From: Cornus controversa
Taxonomy: Eukaryota > Streptophyta > Magnoliopsida > Cornales > Cornaceae
DNA length: 64,000 nt
Assembly: GCA_026545225.1 (NCBI GenBank)
Contig: CM048845.1
Location: forward strand, 28,672,001-28,736,000
Direction of reading: 5' to 3'
The notes beneath the pieces are model-generated. The model made no database searches and was not told the origin of the DNA. It saw only the letters and a program-made list of their open reading frames with translations. This document shows positions 44,708 through 55,552 of this stretch, one piece after another (the stretch's first letter is position 1; the number at the start of each line of letters is the position of its first letter). A program made the translations under genes and the position numbers.

Positions 44708-47700
44708 TATTAATTAACTAATTAAAATGGCATAATAGATTTGGATTAGATACTATGTCAATTTGTTATAATTAATGATCTTGCATACCATCCATACTAT
44801 AAGACCCTTTTTTTTGTATGAGTTGGTTCAGTTTTGTAGGTCAACCGTTCACTTATTGTTTTAAAAGTAATTAACATTTAGAAGTCAAAAAGATTAAAAA
44901 AGAAAAAGAAAAAGAAAAAGAAAAGAACCAATCCTAATTGAAGCTTAATACTTATACATATGTATATTTATTTTAAGTTGATTTGTTGGCAACTTTTATC
45001 ATCATATGCTTAGATTACATTGAATTAAGGTTATATTCATATATATATATATATATATATCCTTTTTCTAACCTTGATCCTCGTTTAAATAAACATATTA
45101 ATAAAGTAAGTTCTTGTTCATAGTATTACGTTATAACATTTTACATCATAAACTATGAACGCAATCTCAAGTGGGAGATTGAGAAATATTTTATCTATAT
45201 CATAGAAATAGAATTATATAAGGCGTGATTTAAGTTAGCCTATTATTTTTAGATTATATTTTTAGGTAAGCTCGGTTCGTGAAACTAACAATTTCAAATA
45301 ATTTTTTAATTGGTTTCGACGATTTCAATGGTTGGTTCGGTTTCAGTTTTTTCTGAAATAATTAAAATTAGTTTGTTATTTTTACTTCTGTAGCAAATTA
45401 AATTGAACCGTACATCCTTATACCATCTAAAAAACAAAATAGAATTGCTTGTTGACTACTAGTGTTTGGGTGAAACGATAAAATAGACAGAGGTGAAATT
45501 TGTTGGCCAACCTTGGTGGAACCTCTAACACTCCATTTGATTAGATGAAAATAGTAAGAAAGGAAAGGAAAGAAAATGATGATTTTTTAAACAATTGGAT
45601 AGCAGGCAAAGAAAATTCATTTCTTAGAGAAAGTTTTCATTCACTTCACATTCTAATCAAATATACATTGAAAAATTTCAATCACTTCACATTCTTTTAT
45701 CTTCAATTTTCCTTATTAGATTTCATCTAACAAACAAACTTGAGTGAATACAAATTGAAAAAAGCTAAGTTAACAAATGGCATTGATCTAGTGATTGTAT
45801 AGTTTCAGTACCTTTCTCTTTCTGTGAGCTTTTTTTTATTATTTTTCTGAAGTTTACTTTTTATTTGCGGATTGCAAGGAATACAAAAGGAAAAGAAAAA
45901 AAGAAATGAAAAATAAAATGGAAAATTAGATTTTAGTGACCAAAATTGAAAAAAAAATTGCTTTTTGGTGACCTTAAACTTAATAAAAGTTTGATAGTGA
46001 TCAAACTTAAAAACTAATTATTAATGAGTGATCATTTAATCTTAATGTCCAAAATACCTTTCATTCTCTCCATAAGTCCCATCATTTCTTCATTCTATTC
46101 CAACTCTCAAATATCATAAACTTCAAAGAAGCTGATGACTTGTGTAGAACATATATACATTCTAAAAAATATATAATAATATATATAAATGTATTCCTAT
46201 ATATTAATTTTTCATCAACCAAAAAAATAATAATAATAATTTGGGTGCAATTAATTGCAAACCTCACATTTAGTATTAATAACCCAACGAATCATTTTTT
46301 TTTCCTCTTGAACACCCAAGATAGATTGAAAAACGTATGATTCATTTTTTAAATTGGAATTAGGATTAAGTTGCTAAACTTGGACATACTAGTGGTAAAA
46401 GGAAAAAAAAAACTTGGACATACATGGAACATATTGAAAAAGGCACATGGATTAATTGTAAGACCAACATATATGTCTAAATATATATATATATATATAT
46501 ACACATAAATGATCTCTTGCTCACTGGTGAGCAAGAAATTCTTTCACACCATGTATGGTAACCATTGGATCTGATTGCAATGATTTTTGAAAGTTACCTT
46601 TTTTACACTTAGATTATATCCAATGGTTAATATATTTGGTGTGTAGAAAATTTATTTCTCACCGGTGAGCAAGAGATCATTATTCTATATATATATAAAT
46701 TCCTCTTCAAAGTCACAGATGTTCTCTCTCTGCCTATATATATATATACTTTCTTTCCTAGAATTCTTTTATGTCTTTTGAAGCTTTGATATTAGGAGGT
46801 GTGGTTGGAGAAGACAAAAAAAGATGGTATTTTAGACATTAAAGTTAAATGGTCACTCATTGGTAATTACCAAAATATAATTTTCCCAAAATAAAATGAA
46901 GGAAAGGGAAAATTAAAGGAAACTAGAAACTATATATATCTAGCTCTCTTGTCTTTTCTCTCTCTTATCTCTACTTTACATACTTGCATTTTTCCTCATT
47001 GAATAAATATTTTGAGTTGATTGAAACTGATTTCTTATTTATTTATTTATTTAATTGTTTGTTTTCACAGTTTCTAGATAAGTTAAAAATGGTGGTTCTC
47101 AGAGATTGTAAAAATTTAAAGAAAACTCCTAATTTGTCCCGGTTACCATGTCTGGAGGTATTAAATGTCAAAGGCTGTACAAATTTGATCGAGGTTCATC
47201 CGTCCATTGAATTTCACGAAAGTCTTGTTGAATTGGATTTCAGATATTGCAAAAATTTAAAGAATCTCGCAACAAGAATTAATTTGAAATCTCTCAAATG
47301 GCTTTTACTTGGTGGGTGCTCAAAACTTGAGAAGTTTCCAGAGATCCATGGACATATGAAATGTTTACAGACACTTTTTTTGGATGGGACTGCAATAAAA
47401 GAATTACCTCCATCAATGATTAAACATCTCGAAGGTCTCCGGGAGTTACATTTGTCCAGATGTAAAATGCTTGGAAGGTTGCCGAGCAATATTGGTGAAA
47501 TGAAGAATTTGGATTGTCTTTGGTTGAACCAAACTGCAATAAAAGATTTACCCCCCTCAGTGGAACAACTCAAAAGTCTTGTGTGGTTAGATCTGAGTGG
47601 CTGGAAAATGTTTGAAAGTTTACCGAGTTATGTCGGTGAAATGAAGAGTTTAATGATACTAAGGTTGGACAATACCGGTATAAAAAAGTTACCATCATCC

Positions 47701-48785
47701 ATTGCACAGTTGACTAACCTCGAAGATCTAAGTTGGAATAAGTGTGATTTAGACGAAGAATCCATTCTCAATCTTCCTCACTCGTTGAGATATTTAAATC
47801 TATGCGAGAACAACTTTGTTAGCTTACCAGCAAGCTTCACTCAACTTATATACCTTGAGGATCTTAATTTGAATGGTTGCTTAAGCCTCAAAACATTGGA
47901 CTCACTTCCATCATCTATACGTGCTATTACAGTAGAAGGTTGCATATCATTACAACGGTATTGGATTCGAACAAGTGGAGTAAATAATCGAACATTTTAT
48001 TTCCCCGAGTGCCCCAAATTGGTTGAGAATGATGGGAACAACAAGCCAAATATATTCAACAATTCAGAAAGTGAACTTGAGGTAGGTAGCTACATATATA
48101 TTTAATATTTGTGTGTATGCGTATGAATTATTCTCTCTCTCTACACTTTCAAAATAAACCCCTAATCTATGTATACTCACTCCTCTTTCTCACTCGAATT
48201 AGTAAATAATTTGTTATGTTTATATATATATATATATCTATGGTACAGGAATTTGGTGATGATTTCCAAATCATTGTTCCCGGAAGTGAGATTCCAAGTT
48301 GGTTCAGCCATATAAAATACGAGAATGGTAGTTTGAGGTTAGATAATCCAAATTCTTTGCTTTACCTCAAGGGAGTTTATTTTTGCGCCGTTTTCGGAAT
48401 CGATCATCAACCATCATCTGACGATCATGAGGAACAATCATCTCACGATCATTGTCATCATAATTTTACTCTCAGAATCAATGATCATTCTGAATTTTGT
48501 CGTATACTAGGTAACTATTTGTTCAAAAACATCATGTCAGATCACATCGTGTTGTTTCATACAAGATTGTACAGTAGGCAATGGAAATACATCTCTAATG
48601 GGTATTACATCGAGGCTTTAATTAGTGGACACTGCCACTCCATTGGACGATCATTGAGGGTGAAAAAGTGGGGTATTCATCCAGTAATGGACACCAAAGA
48701 TGAATATGATCATCAACAAGAACTGGGACGCTTAGAAAGCATAAGGTTATTTGAAGCCACATATGATGAAGATGATGAGGAATGA
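41188..48785 (+). CDS. TIR-NB-ARC-LRR (TNL) immune receptor, six exons
   Basis: Intracellular receptor that detects pathogen effectors; the TIR domain is an NAD-cleaving signalling enzyme. Exons by splice consensus: 41188-41684, 42271-43369, 43500-43802, 43968-44114, 47071-48081 and 48249-48785, giving 1197 aa with phase kept throughout. TIR spans about residues 14-150 (YDVFLSFRGEDVR; predicted catalytic Glu90 in WCLDEL). NB-ARC has the P-loop GIGGAGKTT at 219-227, LLLVLDDV at 297-304, GSRIMITTR at 324-332, GHPLALKVLGS at 386-396 (His for the usual Leu of GLPL) and MHD at 492-494. LRRs cover about 590-1000. Exon 6 is the post-LRR C-JID domain (VPGSEIPSWFS). Start chosen at the first ATG; a second lies at 41218. 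No stop or frameshift inside exons. Confidence 0.93.
41685..42270 (+). other. Intron 1 of the TNL gene
   Basis: Donor GTATGT and acceptor CAATAG; 586 bp. It separates the TIR exon from the NB-ARC exon, the standard position in TNL genes. Confidence 0.88.
43803..43967 (+). other. Intron 3 of the TNL gene with (AT)n tract
   Basis: Donor GTAAGA and acceptor TTAACAG; contains (AT)n at 43866-43911. Confidence 0.85.
45925..46895. mobile_element. Inverted-repeat element within intron 4
   Basis: The left arm (about 45925-46135) and the right arm (about 46770-46895) mirror each other: GAAAATTAGATTTTAGTGACC against its complement near 46875, and AGTGATCATTTAATCTTAATGTCCAAAATACC against its complement near 46830. 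No transposase. The MITE at 46508-46681 sits inside. Borders are approximate. Confidence 0.5.
46508..46681. mobile_element. MITE with palindromic ends
   Basis: 174 bp with ends AATGATCTCTTGCTCAC and GTGAGCAAGAGATCATT. Each end is itself close to palindromic (TTGCTCACTGGTGAGCAA and its partner with CCGG). Inner inverted blocks are CACACCA and TGGTGTG. No ORF; TSD not resolved. Confidence 0.75.
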
Positions 48786-49329
48786 TCCACTCATACCCAC
48801 CAGAAAGAAAATGGAGAACTAGCTGATACGCTTAAACAACATAAGAGGTTTTCAGGTACTCTCCCTCCCTCCCTCCCTCACTCACAAACCCACAAACATA
48901 GATAGAATATGTGTATATACATAGCTACCACTGGTCAGGCAATAAAAATAAATAAATAAATAAATAAAATTTGCTCAATTTATTTTTCTCCAACTTTACA
49001 GATATTCAATCCCCATTTTGTTAATTTTCTAAAGTGCCATTATGACTTCCTATCTCATTGGACAAACTTTTAAAAAGGTTTTTTTTTTCCCTAATCACTA
49101 ATTTTATAAAAAATCACTTCTTAACTAAAAATTTCAAAAGTTATTATCTATTTCAAACTCATATTTATGATGTTTAGTATGATTCCTTAATTGTTAATTT
49201 ATAAAATGCTCCCCATCACTATATAAAAAAATTTTATTCCCCTATCACCAATTTTTAAAAGCAATTTACATATAGTATTATTTTCTTAGCCATTTGGACA
49301 TTCAAATCAGCCAACAATTTCAAAACCAA

Positions 49330-49383
<54 letters not shown>

Positions 49384-50235
49384 TGGGTGTGGTTTGTATG
49401 CAATTTCATTTTTTTGCTAACTATATATTTTTCTTGGAGTTCTCAGAAACATGAAATTTATTTGGTGTGGGCAGAATAGCAGTGGAAAGGTGAACATCAA
49501 GATCTACAAGGGGAAGGACGACCTACCTGTGGCCAATTTTGCTTCCAGATGGTTTTGTGTGATTCTGTTTGTGGGACTGAAACAGTGGGTTTACAGCTTC
49601 GAACTACTACACTCAATTGACTGAACTTCACAACAAACACTAGGATAAAGGTAAAGATTGAAATTTGGTTTCTCTTTATTTATTTTTAAAAATAATAAAA
49701 CCCGTTTTATGCAGAAGCAAGTAATTCAATTGAAGAATCTTCTTTTTGAAAATTTATTTTAAATTATATTCACAAACTTGTATTTGTTGCAAGTTATATT
49801 ATTTCTATCCATCTTTGATTGTAATGATAGACCCATCTATAAATTGCTGCCTAAATATAAATCTAAGTGGGTAAGAACTATACGTAAACCAATGTGTGAG
49901 AATTTCACCATTTAAAGCGGCAATTTTTTAGACTATCAAAAGTTGTCACAGGAAATTAGTCCACTCATACATTTGAGATTAACAAAATGGCCGATAAATT
50001 AACTAAAATTCTAGACGTGACTTGGAGATTAATCTTGTTTATTATGGCTATGGTTACTCTAAGAATCTGTGTAACAAGTTGATTTCTGTAAATTAATATT
50101 TTTGGCAAAAAGATCCGGAAATGCAGGTGGATTATTTGGGTCTAGGACCAAATGGAACTTCACCAAATTTCTAGTGGATAAGGAAAAACATCTGTCATTG
50201 TGGCTCAATAATGGCACCATTAGTTATTGAGGTAG
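48786..50235 (+). other. 3' flank of the TNL gene
   Basis: Probable 3' UTR, then AT-rich DNA. A GT donor at 48857 (CAG/GTACTC) and an acceptor at 49447 (TTCTCAG) could frame a UTR intron, which would contain the (AT)n tract at 49332-49380. AATAAATA repeats near 48944-48968 could serve as polyadenylation signals. No second gene seen. Confidence 0.45.
49332..49380. repeat. (AT)n microsatellite
   Basis: About 49 bp of uninterrupted TA. Confidence 0.95.
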
Positions 50236-50240
50236 CTCTT

Positions 50241-50636
50241 TGTAACGGGTCGGGCACTTGCCCTCTACCCAAAAGCCTAAGCTATTAGGTAGTGCTGCAT
50301 ACCCACCCTTATATGCCCAAGTCTTTCCCCATTCGGATCCGATGTGGGACAAAGTTAGCCCCTATAACATTCTCCCCCACCCGAACTCGCAACGCCCTCA
50401 TTGCGGTCAGGTCACCCTACCTACCCGAGTGGGAGCACCCTGACACTTTCAGGCCGGGCGCTTGGCGTGACACCAAAACAAAGACTAGGTTTGGCTCTGA
50501 TACAAAATGTAACGGATTGGACGCTTGCCCTCTACCCAAAAGCCTAAGCTATTAGGTAGTACTGCATACCCACCCTTATATGCCCAAGTCTTTCTCCATC
50601 CGGATCCGATGTGGGACAAAGTTAGCCCTTCTAACA
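50241..50636 (-). mobile_element. Complete TRIM retrotransposon
   Basis: LTRs of 129 bp each, 50241-50369 and 50508-50636, read TGTTA..TTACA on the minus strand and differ at only a few positions. The internal region is 138 bp. Next to the upstream LTR on the minus strand is TTGTATCAGAGCC, one base off the initiator-methionine tRNA PBS. A purine tract (rc of TTCTCCCCCACCC) precedes the other LTR. Flanks CTCTT and CTCTC agree at four of five bases. No coding capacity, as expected for TRIMs. The open frames across it (50258-50443 and others) are artefacts. Confidence 0.92.
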
Positions 50637-50715
50637 CTCTCTCTCTATGTGTGTGTATGCATATCATGTCTGTGTTTGTCCATATTACCAGTGTTCTTGT
50701 AATATTGAAAAATTA

Positions 50716-50832
50716 TGTCTCTTCTTTTTGCTTTGGTTTTTCTAATGGAGCCAGATATCCAAAAGGCATTGGGAGAAGCGTGAAGCACTTATTTAGCTTG
50801 GCACAAGAGGAGTTGATTTAACAAAGAAGACA
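50716..50832. repeat. Second copy of the window-start segment
   Basis: Contains AAGGCATTGGGAGAAGCGTGAAGCACTTATTTAGCTTGGCA in pieces matching 1-110. It lies just after the TRIM. Confidence 0.6.
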
Positions 50833-51087
50833 AGAAAGATATAAAAAGAAGGATGCTAGCTTTCTATTTGGTCAAGTTTTTCAAATTTGTTCCTGCCTCT
50901 TCTACCTTTTTTTGTTGATAACGATATTAATTACAAGTCATATTACTTGAATTTTGTTTGATTCTTTTAGAAACTTGAATTTGGTACGAGATATGAATTG
51001 TTCCTTGATGTTGTTTACAAAATACAACTTAACTGCCTACTTCCTAGTCTGTCAAAAATTTCTTGTTTGAAATAGAAAATTAAAGAA

Positions 51088-51130
<43 letters not shown>

Positions 51131-52301
51131 AGCATGCATGCATACATGAATGATTGTTACTCTTTATCAAAATGTTCATTACCTAGCGTTGTCCCCGTTA
51201 GAGGGTGTTGGGAATGGCAAATTGAATACGAATCTTACTTTTAATATTATCTTCACAAGGTGTGACTATTTTGAAAATTTAGACCTGCTTTTTCATGCTT
51301 CATAGTTCCGGTATTTAAAATGTGTTTGAAGATTGTATTGTATGTGAGATTCACTTCATATTGCAAATTAAGCATACATATTTTCAGTAATGGAATATGA
51401 CAATCAATTTCAAATTGACTCAAAGAGTTGACAAATGTTGAAAGAATTCAAAAAAATATGATATCTTCACCTCCTCCTCCTATCCTCCATCCTCCTTTAA
51501 TCATTCCATCCTCCACCCCTATTAATTCAAGCAAACAGGGGTCTACGTCTTGAAGATCCAAGCTCTGCCCACCCACATTGAAAGCTAAACTATCTACCTT
51601 GTCAACCACAAAATCAAAACCATCTCCCAATAGATTGAAACTGACCCAAAATATTTCCTCATTTGAAAGAAAAACTGTAGAATGCAGGTTAAGCCAACTG
51701 CATACGTCCTCAAAATAGTCCATCCTTAATCTAAACCATAGAAAACAAAGTTCTTCTAACCACTCACACTTCCCTGTTAGCTTGACACTATCAAAATCTC
51801 TGCACAAGGATGTTAACACAAAAATCATTTATCTTCCAGTGGGAATTGAAGAAGCCATTGTGGATGGAGAAAAGGCTGATCTCATTGAGCATTTGCCATG
51901 GATTCGAATCATGCTCAGTGAATCGGGTACCAAACAAAATGAATTACAGTTTCTTATCTGCAAACTCAAAAACTAGATTTCAAGCTTGGAGGACAAGTTA
52001 AAAACAAAATGCAGAAGGAATGAATGTCTCCAGAAGATGATCATGACCAACAGGAATTCTTCCTCCATTGATGAACTAGATGAAGCTCAAGTTCCCCCCC
52101 CCCCACCAAACCAACTCACAACTCTACAAAAACTCATGCCTCTTCTTTTAACAAAGTAGATCCTGTTAACTCTGACCCAAAAAGCCTTCCAACTGTTTTA
52201 CCCAAAAAGACCGGAAAACCACTCTCTTATCCATCATCTACGTACTACCAACTTGATAACAACACCAGTTATTAACCAGTCTAATCCACCCCTTGGACTA
52301 A
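50833..52301. other. Intergenic DNA with an unrecognised minus-strand open frame
   Basis: (AT)n at 51094-51127. An open frame on the minus strand at 51448-51828 (126 codons, starting MIFVLTSLCRDFDSV) has balanced composition but no family I recognise. Overlapping plus-strand sequence (51782-52260) is interrupted by stops. A C homopolymer lies at 52096-52105. Confidence 0.4.
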
Positions 52302-53492
52302 TGTAGAGACCATAACCAATTTTGGCTAGTTTTGCATTTTTCACATTATAATTGTCATAAATGCATTTTGAGTGGTGATTGGCATGTTTCAAGTGTGAAA
52401 AACATGTTTGGGAAGTGTTTTCAAGGTTTTGAAAAAAATTTGAGAGATTTGGAGAAGTTTAACTTTTTGGTCAAACCAAGGCCCGGGATGCGACTTAAGT
52501 GGGCCCGGTAATTCAGAAAATTCTCAAAAATATTTATTTTGAGAATGGATTAGATGAAATATTTAGAGAGTTAAGGAAGTGATTTTGAGACCGTAGGAGT
52601 TTTCAGAATCAAAAACGGAGTCCCGGAGGATACGTTAAGTGGCTGGGGGCATTTTGGTCTTTTTGTAAGCCCTAGATATTTTAAATATCAGTGGCTGAGA
52701 CTCCCAGCCATATCTCATGGCTCTTTCTCTCTCTAAAACCCTCCATCTTCATAGCTCTCCGTTCTCTCTACATTTCAGACCCGTTCGGCTTGGATTCAAG
52801 ACTTGCCTAAGGAGGGAGATACGTAGGGGACGACTAAGGCTTCCCTTTGAATCGATCAAAGTTGTAATTCGGAAAGGTAGACATCACTGGAATTTTGGTG
52901 AAGTGCTTGGAAGGCCTTCATTTTTGAGGTAGGGGTTCTTCTTCTCTTCTAATTATCGATTCTAGGGTTTCGAGTGAAGAAGAGAGGTGTAGGTTGTGTT
53001 TCACATACTTTAGGATGGTGAGAGGTGTGAAAAGTTGTGTTTTCTCCTTCTCTAAAGTCCTATATTTTCACAATTGTGTCCATTATGTTGGTGGTAGCAT
53101 GTGGGTTTGAAGTGTGTGAGTGTAAGAAATTGATACATAGGCATTATGTGCTCAATTTGGTGTATATGTGAAAAATGTGTACCAAGTGTCATATATGTGA
53201 TTATATGTGGGAATGTGGTCATTGAATGCATGTTTAGTTCTATGTACTAAAATTATGCATTGAGTGTAGCATGAGTAAAATATGCTAATTTTGAAGTTGT
53301 ATGCATATGAGATGATATATGCATATGTTATACATATATGTGCTATATGTGGTGTGTGGTGGTGAGAAACATGCTTTTTACTTCATTTTAGTATCAATGA
53401 GCATGAGTTGAGCATGAAAATAAAATACCAAGTGTATATGCATTCATATTGCATATGTGGAAAGTTGTGAAAAAATGATGCAAATAAGGTGC

Positions 53493-53840
53493 ACGGGGCT
53501 TCGGAGTAGTCCAACCGTTTTTGTGAAATGTGATAAAATTATCCACTACGTATGGCCCTCAGAGTGGACCAGCCATACTAAGGCTTAATGCCTAGGATCA
53601 GAGTATGTCCAATACAAATGACCCCTCAGAGTTGTCCCGGTCATAGGATGGTTATCGGAGAATGTCCAAGATTTGTGAGCCTCGGAGTTGTCCCCTCACT
53701 TTATGGCAATCCTATATATTGCTATGGTAGAATGACCTTTCGGAGTTGTCCCGGTCATTGGATGGTTATCGGAGGTGTCCAAGGTTAAATGATCTTTGGA
53801 GCGGGCCAATCATGTAGGGTATCGGATGAGGACCGAGAGA
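53493..53840 (+). repeat. Array of hairpins with 15-nt loops and covarying stems (LTR)
   Basis: Five units pair perfectly around loops of exactly 15 nt: GTATGGC/GCCATAC (53550-53578), ATGACC/GGTCAT (53618-53644), GTGAG/CTCAC (53675-53699), AATGACC/GGTCATT (53731-53759) and ATGAT/ATCAT (53789-53813). Loop consensus is CCTCGGAGTTGTCCC with GAG or GGAG at the centre. Stem sequences differ but both arms change together. A weaker unit lies at 53493-53518 and a TCGG/CCGA pair closes the array near 53823. See the finding on both arrays. Confidence 0.85.
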
Positions 53841-54535
53841 GAGAGCATTTACTTTTCTTAATGCTTGTATGTTTGAACATATTATACATGATTCATGAAA
53901 TATGCAATCCTCTTTAATTGCATTTGTTAAATTGTTTGTGAGATTGTGGATGTGGCATGTAATGTATTCATATGCATTCCATGTAGGTCGGTGTCGAGTC
54001 GACACTTAGGAGGGTTGGGGTATCTCTACTGAGTCGCAGTGGGGCTCACCCCTTTATTATAAACTCTTTTACAGATAAGGCGCCAATGGCGGATGGGACA
54101 TGAGTATCCATGTGGGAATCGAGTAGTGTTTTTGCTATCTCTTGGATGTTGTACATTTTGTGGCTATCCATGCCGGCTTGTGGCATGTGACTTATTTTTG
54201 AGTTGTAGTTATATTTTGGGCAAATGTAACTTTAATGTATGTATTGGATTATAAACTTGTTGGGTGTGGAAAGACAACGGTTTAATTTATGTAGTGCCCA
54301 TGGTGGCATTTAGTTCATTTGATGATGCTTTCATAGCAAATGAATTGTGGTTGAGAAAGAGAATGATTCATTTTGGTGTATGAATTCAATTATGAATGTG
54401 ATCTTGAGTGTGAGATTGATGTTGGAACCTTTCATTTATGTTATGGATAATGTATGAGGGGTTCTAGGATGATAGAATGTTGATTGGGCGTTATGTGGAC
54501 CATGTATAGGGTTGTTAGAAGTCTCGGGAGGTGCA

Positions 54536-54787
54536 TTTCGATCGTGTGAAATGTCTATTTCACACGAAACCTCCATTTCGATTGTGCGAAGGGGTGATGA
54601 TTTATGATGATTTTTAGGGTCCAGACAGGGGCAATTTCGCACAATCGAAACCCCCATTTCGATCGTGCGAAATATTGCAGGTTCAAGGTCCCGAGAGGGT
54701 GAAATCTTCACACAATCGAGCTTTTTTTCGTACAATCGAGATGCCAGTTTCGCACAATCGAAATTGCCATTTCGCACAATCGAAATT
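54536..54787 (+). repeat. Cluster of nine TTTCG..CGAAA dyads
   Basis: Variants of ATTTCGCACAATCGAAAT, in both orientations, occur at about 54536, 54559, 54575, 54633, 54656, 54707, 54728, 54747 and 54769. The best copies are 6-bp stems (ATTTCG/CGAAAT) around a 6-nt loop. Spacing is irregular. Confidence 0.85.
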
Positions 54788-55150
54788 AATATTCACAGCA
54801 TTTTTCAAAACTTCATTTCGACGTAATTTCTTCGTTCTAGATCGGAATTGAGTGTGGTTTTTTTTCAAATTGAGTATTTTTAGATTCTCTATCCAATGTG
54901 TAAGCCTAAATTTCAGATTCTAAATACAGTAAGTTTTAAGGCTTGAAAGTGAGTGATTCTGGAAAGTGTGGGCAAGTAAATGTCCACTAAGGTGTATGAT
55001 TTGATGCAGGGCCCATGGGGATTGATTAAGGTGGAGTTGGGTGCATTCATATGCAAGAATTGAGTTAAGTTTCCATGATAAATGAGGGTAATGAGGGTCT
55101 ATTGGCCTAAATAGACAATTTAACCTTCAGTTCTCCAAGAGTCAGAAATT

Positions 55151-55178
55151 GGGGCGTTATAGTATGGTATCAAACCTC
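55151..55178 (+). other. Duplicate LTR-end/PBS-like junction
   Basis: GGGGCGTTATAGTATGGTATC followed by AAACCTC resembles the real LTR end and PBS at 55282-55310 (GGGGCGTGACA, then ATGGTATCATAGCTCT). The spacing is about 131 bp. Confidence 0.55.
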
Positions 55179-55295
55179 GATACTATGGTGTGAGTGTGGT
55201 TAAGGGTTCACGGGGTTGAGTGAATGGGTTCACACTCGAGATTCAGGGTCGATCCTAGGGAGTCTCGACGGTCCGGGTTTCGGGGCGTGACAGAA

Positions 55296-55310
55296 TGGTA
55301 TCATAGCTCT
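55296..55310 (+). other. Primer-binding site of the Tekay-like element
   Basis: TGGTATCATAGCTCT starts three bases after the LTR end and matches the initiator-methionine PBS TGGTATCAGAGC with one change. Confidence 0.8.
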
Positions 55311-55552
55311 AGGTTAGAATACCTAGGGACGAAGGGTGAGACTTGATTTAGTGATCACTTGAGGTTAAGGATCGGAACATAAGGATTTGGACTTGAGATT
55401 GTAAATTGCTTATGTGGAACTTGATTTATGCTTACATTTTCATAACATGCCTATATGGATTAAATTGACATGGCGTGTGTAAGCATGATGGATATGTGTG
55501 AGAAGTGTAAATTTGTTGGACTTAAAATTTTTTTTGTGGTGTATATAGCAAA

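Larger units (their letters stand above)
44115..47070 (+). other. Long intron 4 of the TNL gene, filled with repeats
   Basis: 2956 bp between donor GTAATG and acceptor TTCACAG, far longer than the others. It holds an (AAT)n tract (44678-44704), (AT)n near 45040-45060, an inverted-repeat element (45925-46895) and a MITE (46508-46681). Small open frames inside have no domain character. Confidence 0.8.
52302..55292 (+). repeat. Putative 5' LTR of the Tekay-like element
   Basis: The right end GGGCGTGACA directly before the PBS is secure. The left end TGTAGAGACCATAACC at 52302 is the best TG candidate but cannot be checked without the 3' LTR. Parts match the solo LTR: GTGCTATATGTG, TTAGTAT and ATATGCATTCATATTGCAT occur at 53340-53455 and again at 58685-58800. 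It carries a hairpin array at 53493-53840 and a dyad cluster at 54536-54787. Confidence 0.75.

Noticed and set aside
44115-47070. Possibility that exon 5 begins a separate gene
   Set aside because: Exon 4 donor and exon 5 acceptor are in phase, the LRR continues across the intron, and no promoter or start codon precedes exon 5 in frame with a credible N-terminus.
50241-50636. Cassandra-type TRIM with 5S promoter
   Set aside because: I do not see the 5S rRNA internal promoter motifs that define Cassandra LTRs, so it is called only a TRIM.
51448-51828. 126-codon minus-strand frame considered as a LINE or DUF4283 fragment
   Set aside because: Spacing of Trp and Gly residues did not fit convincingly; left unassigned.
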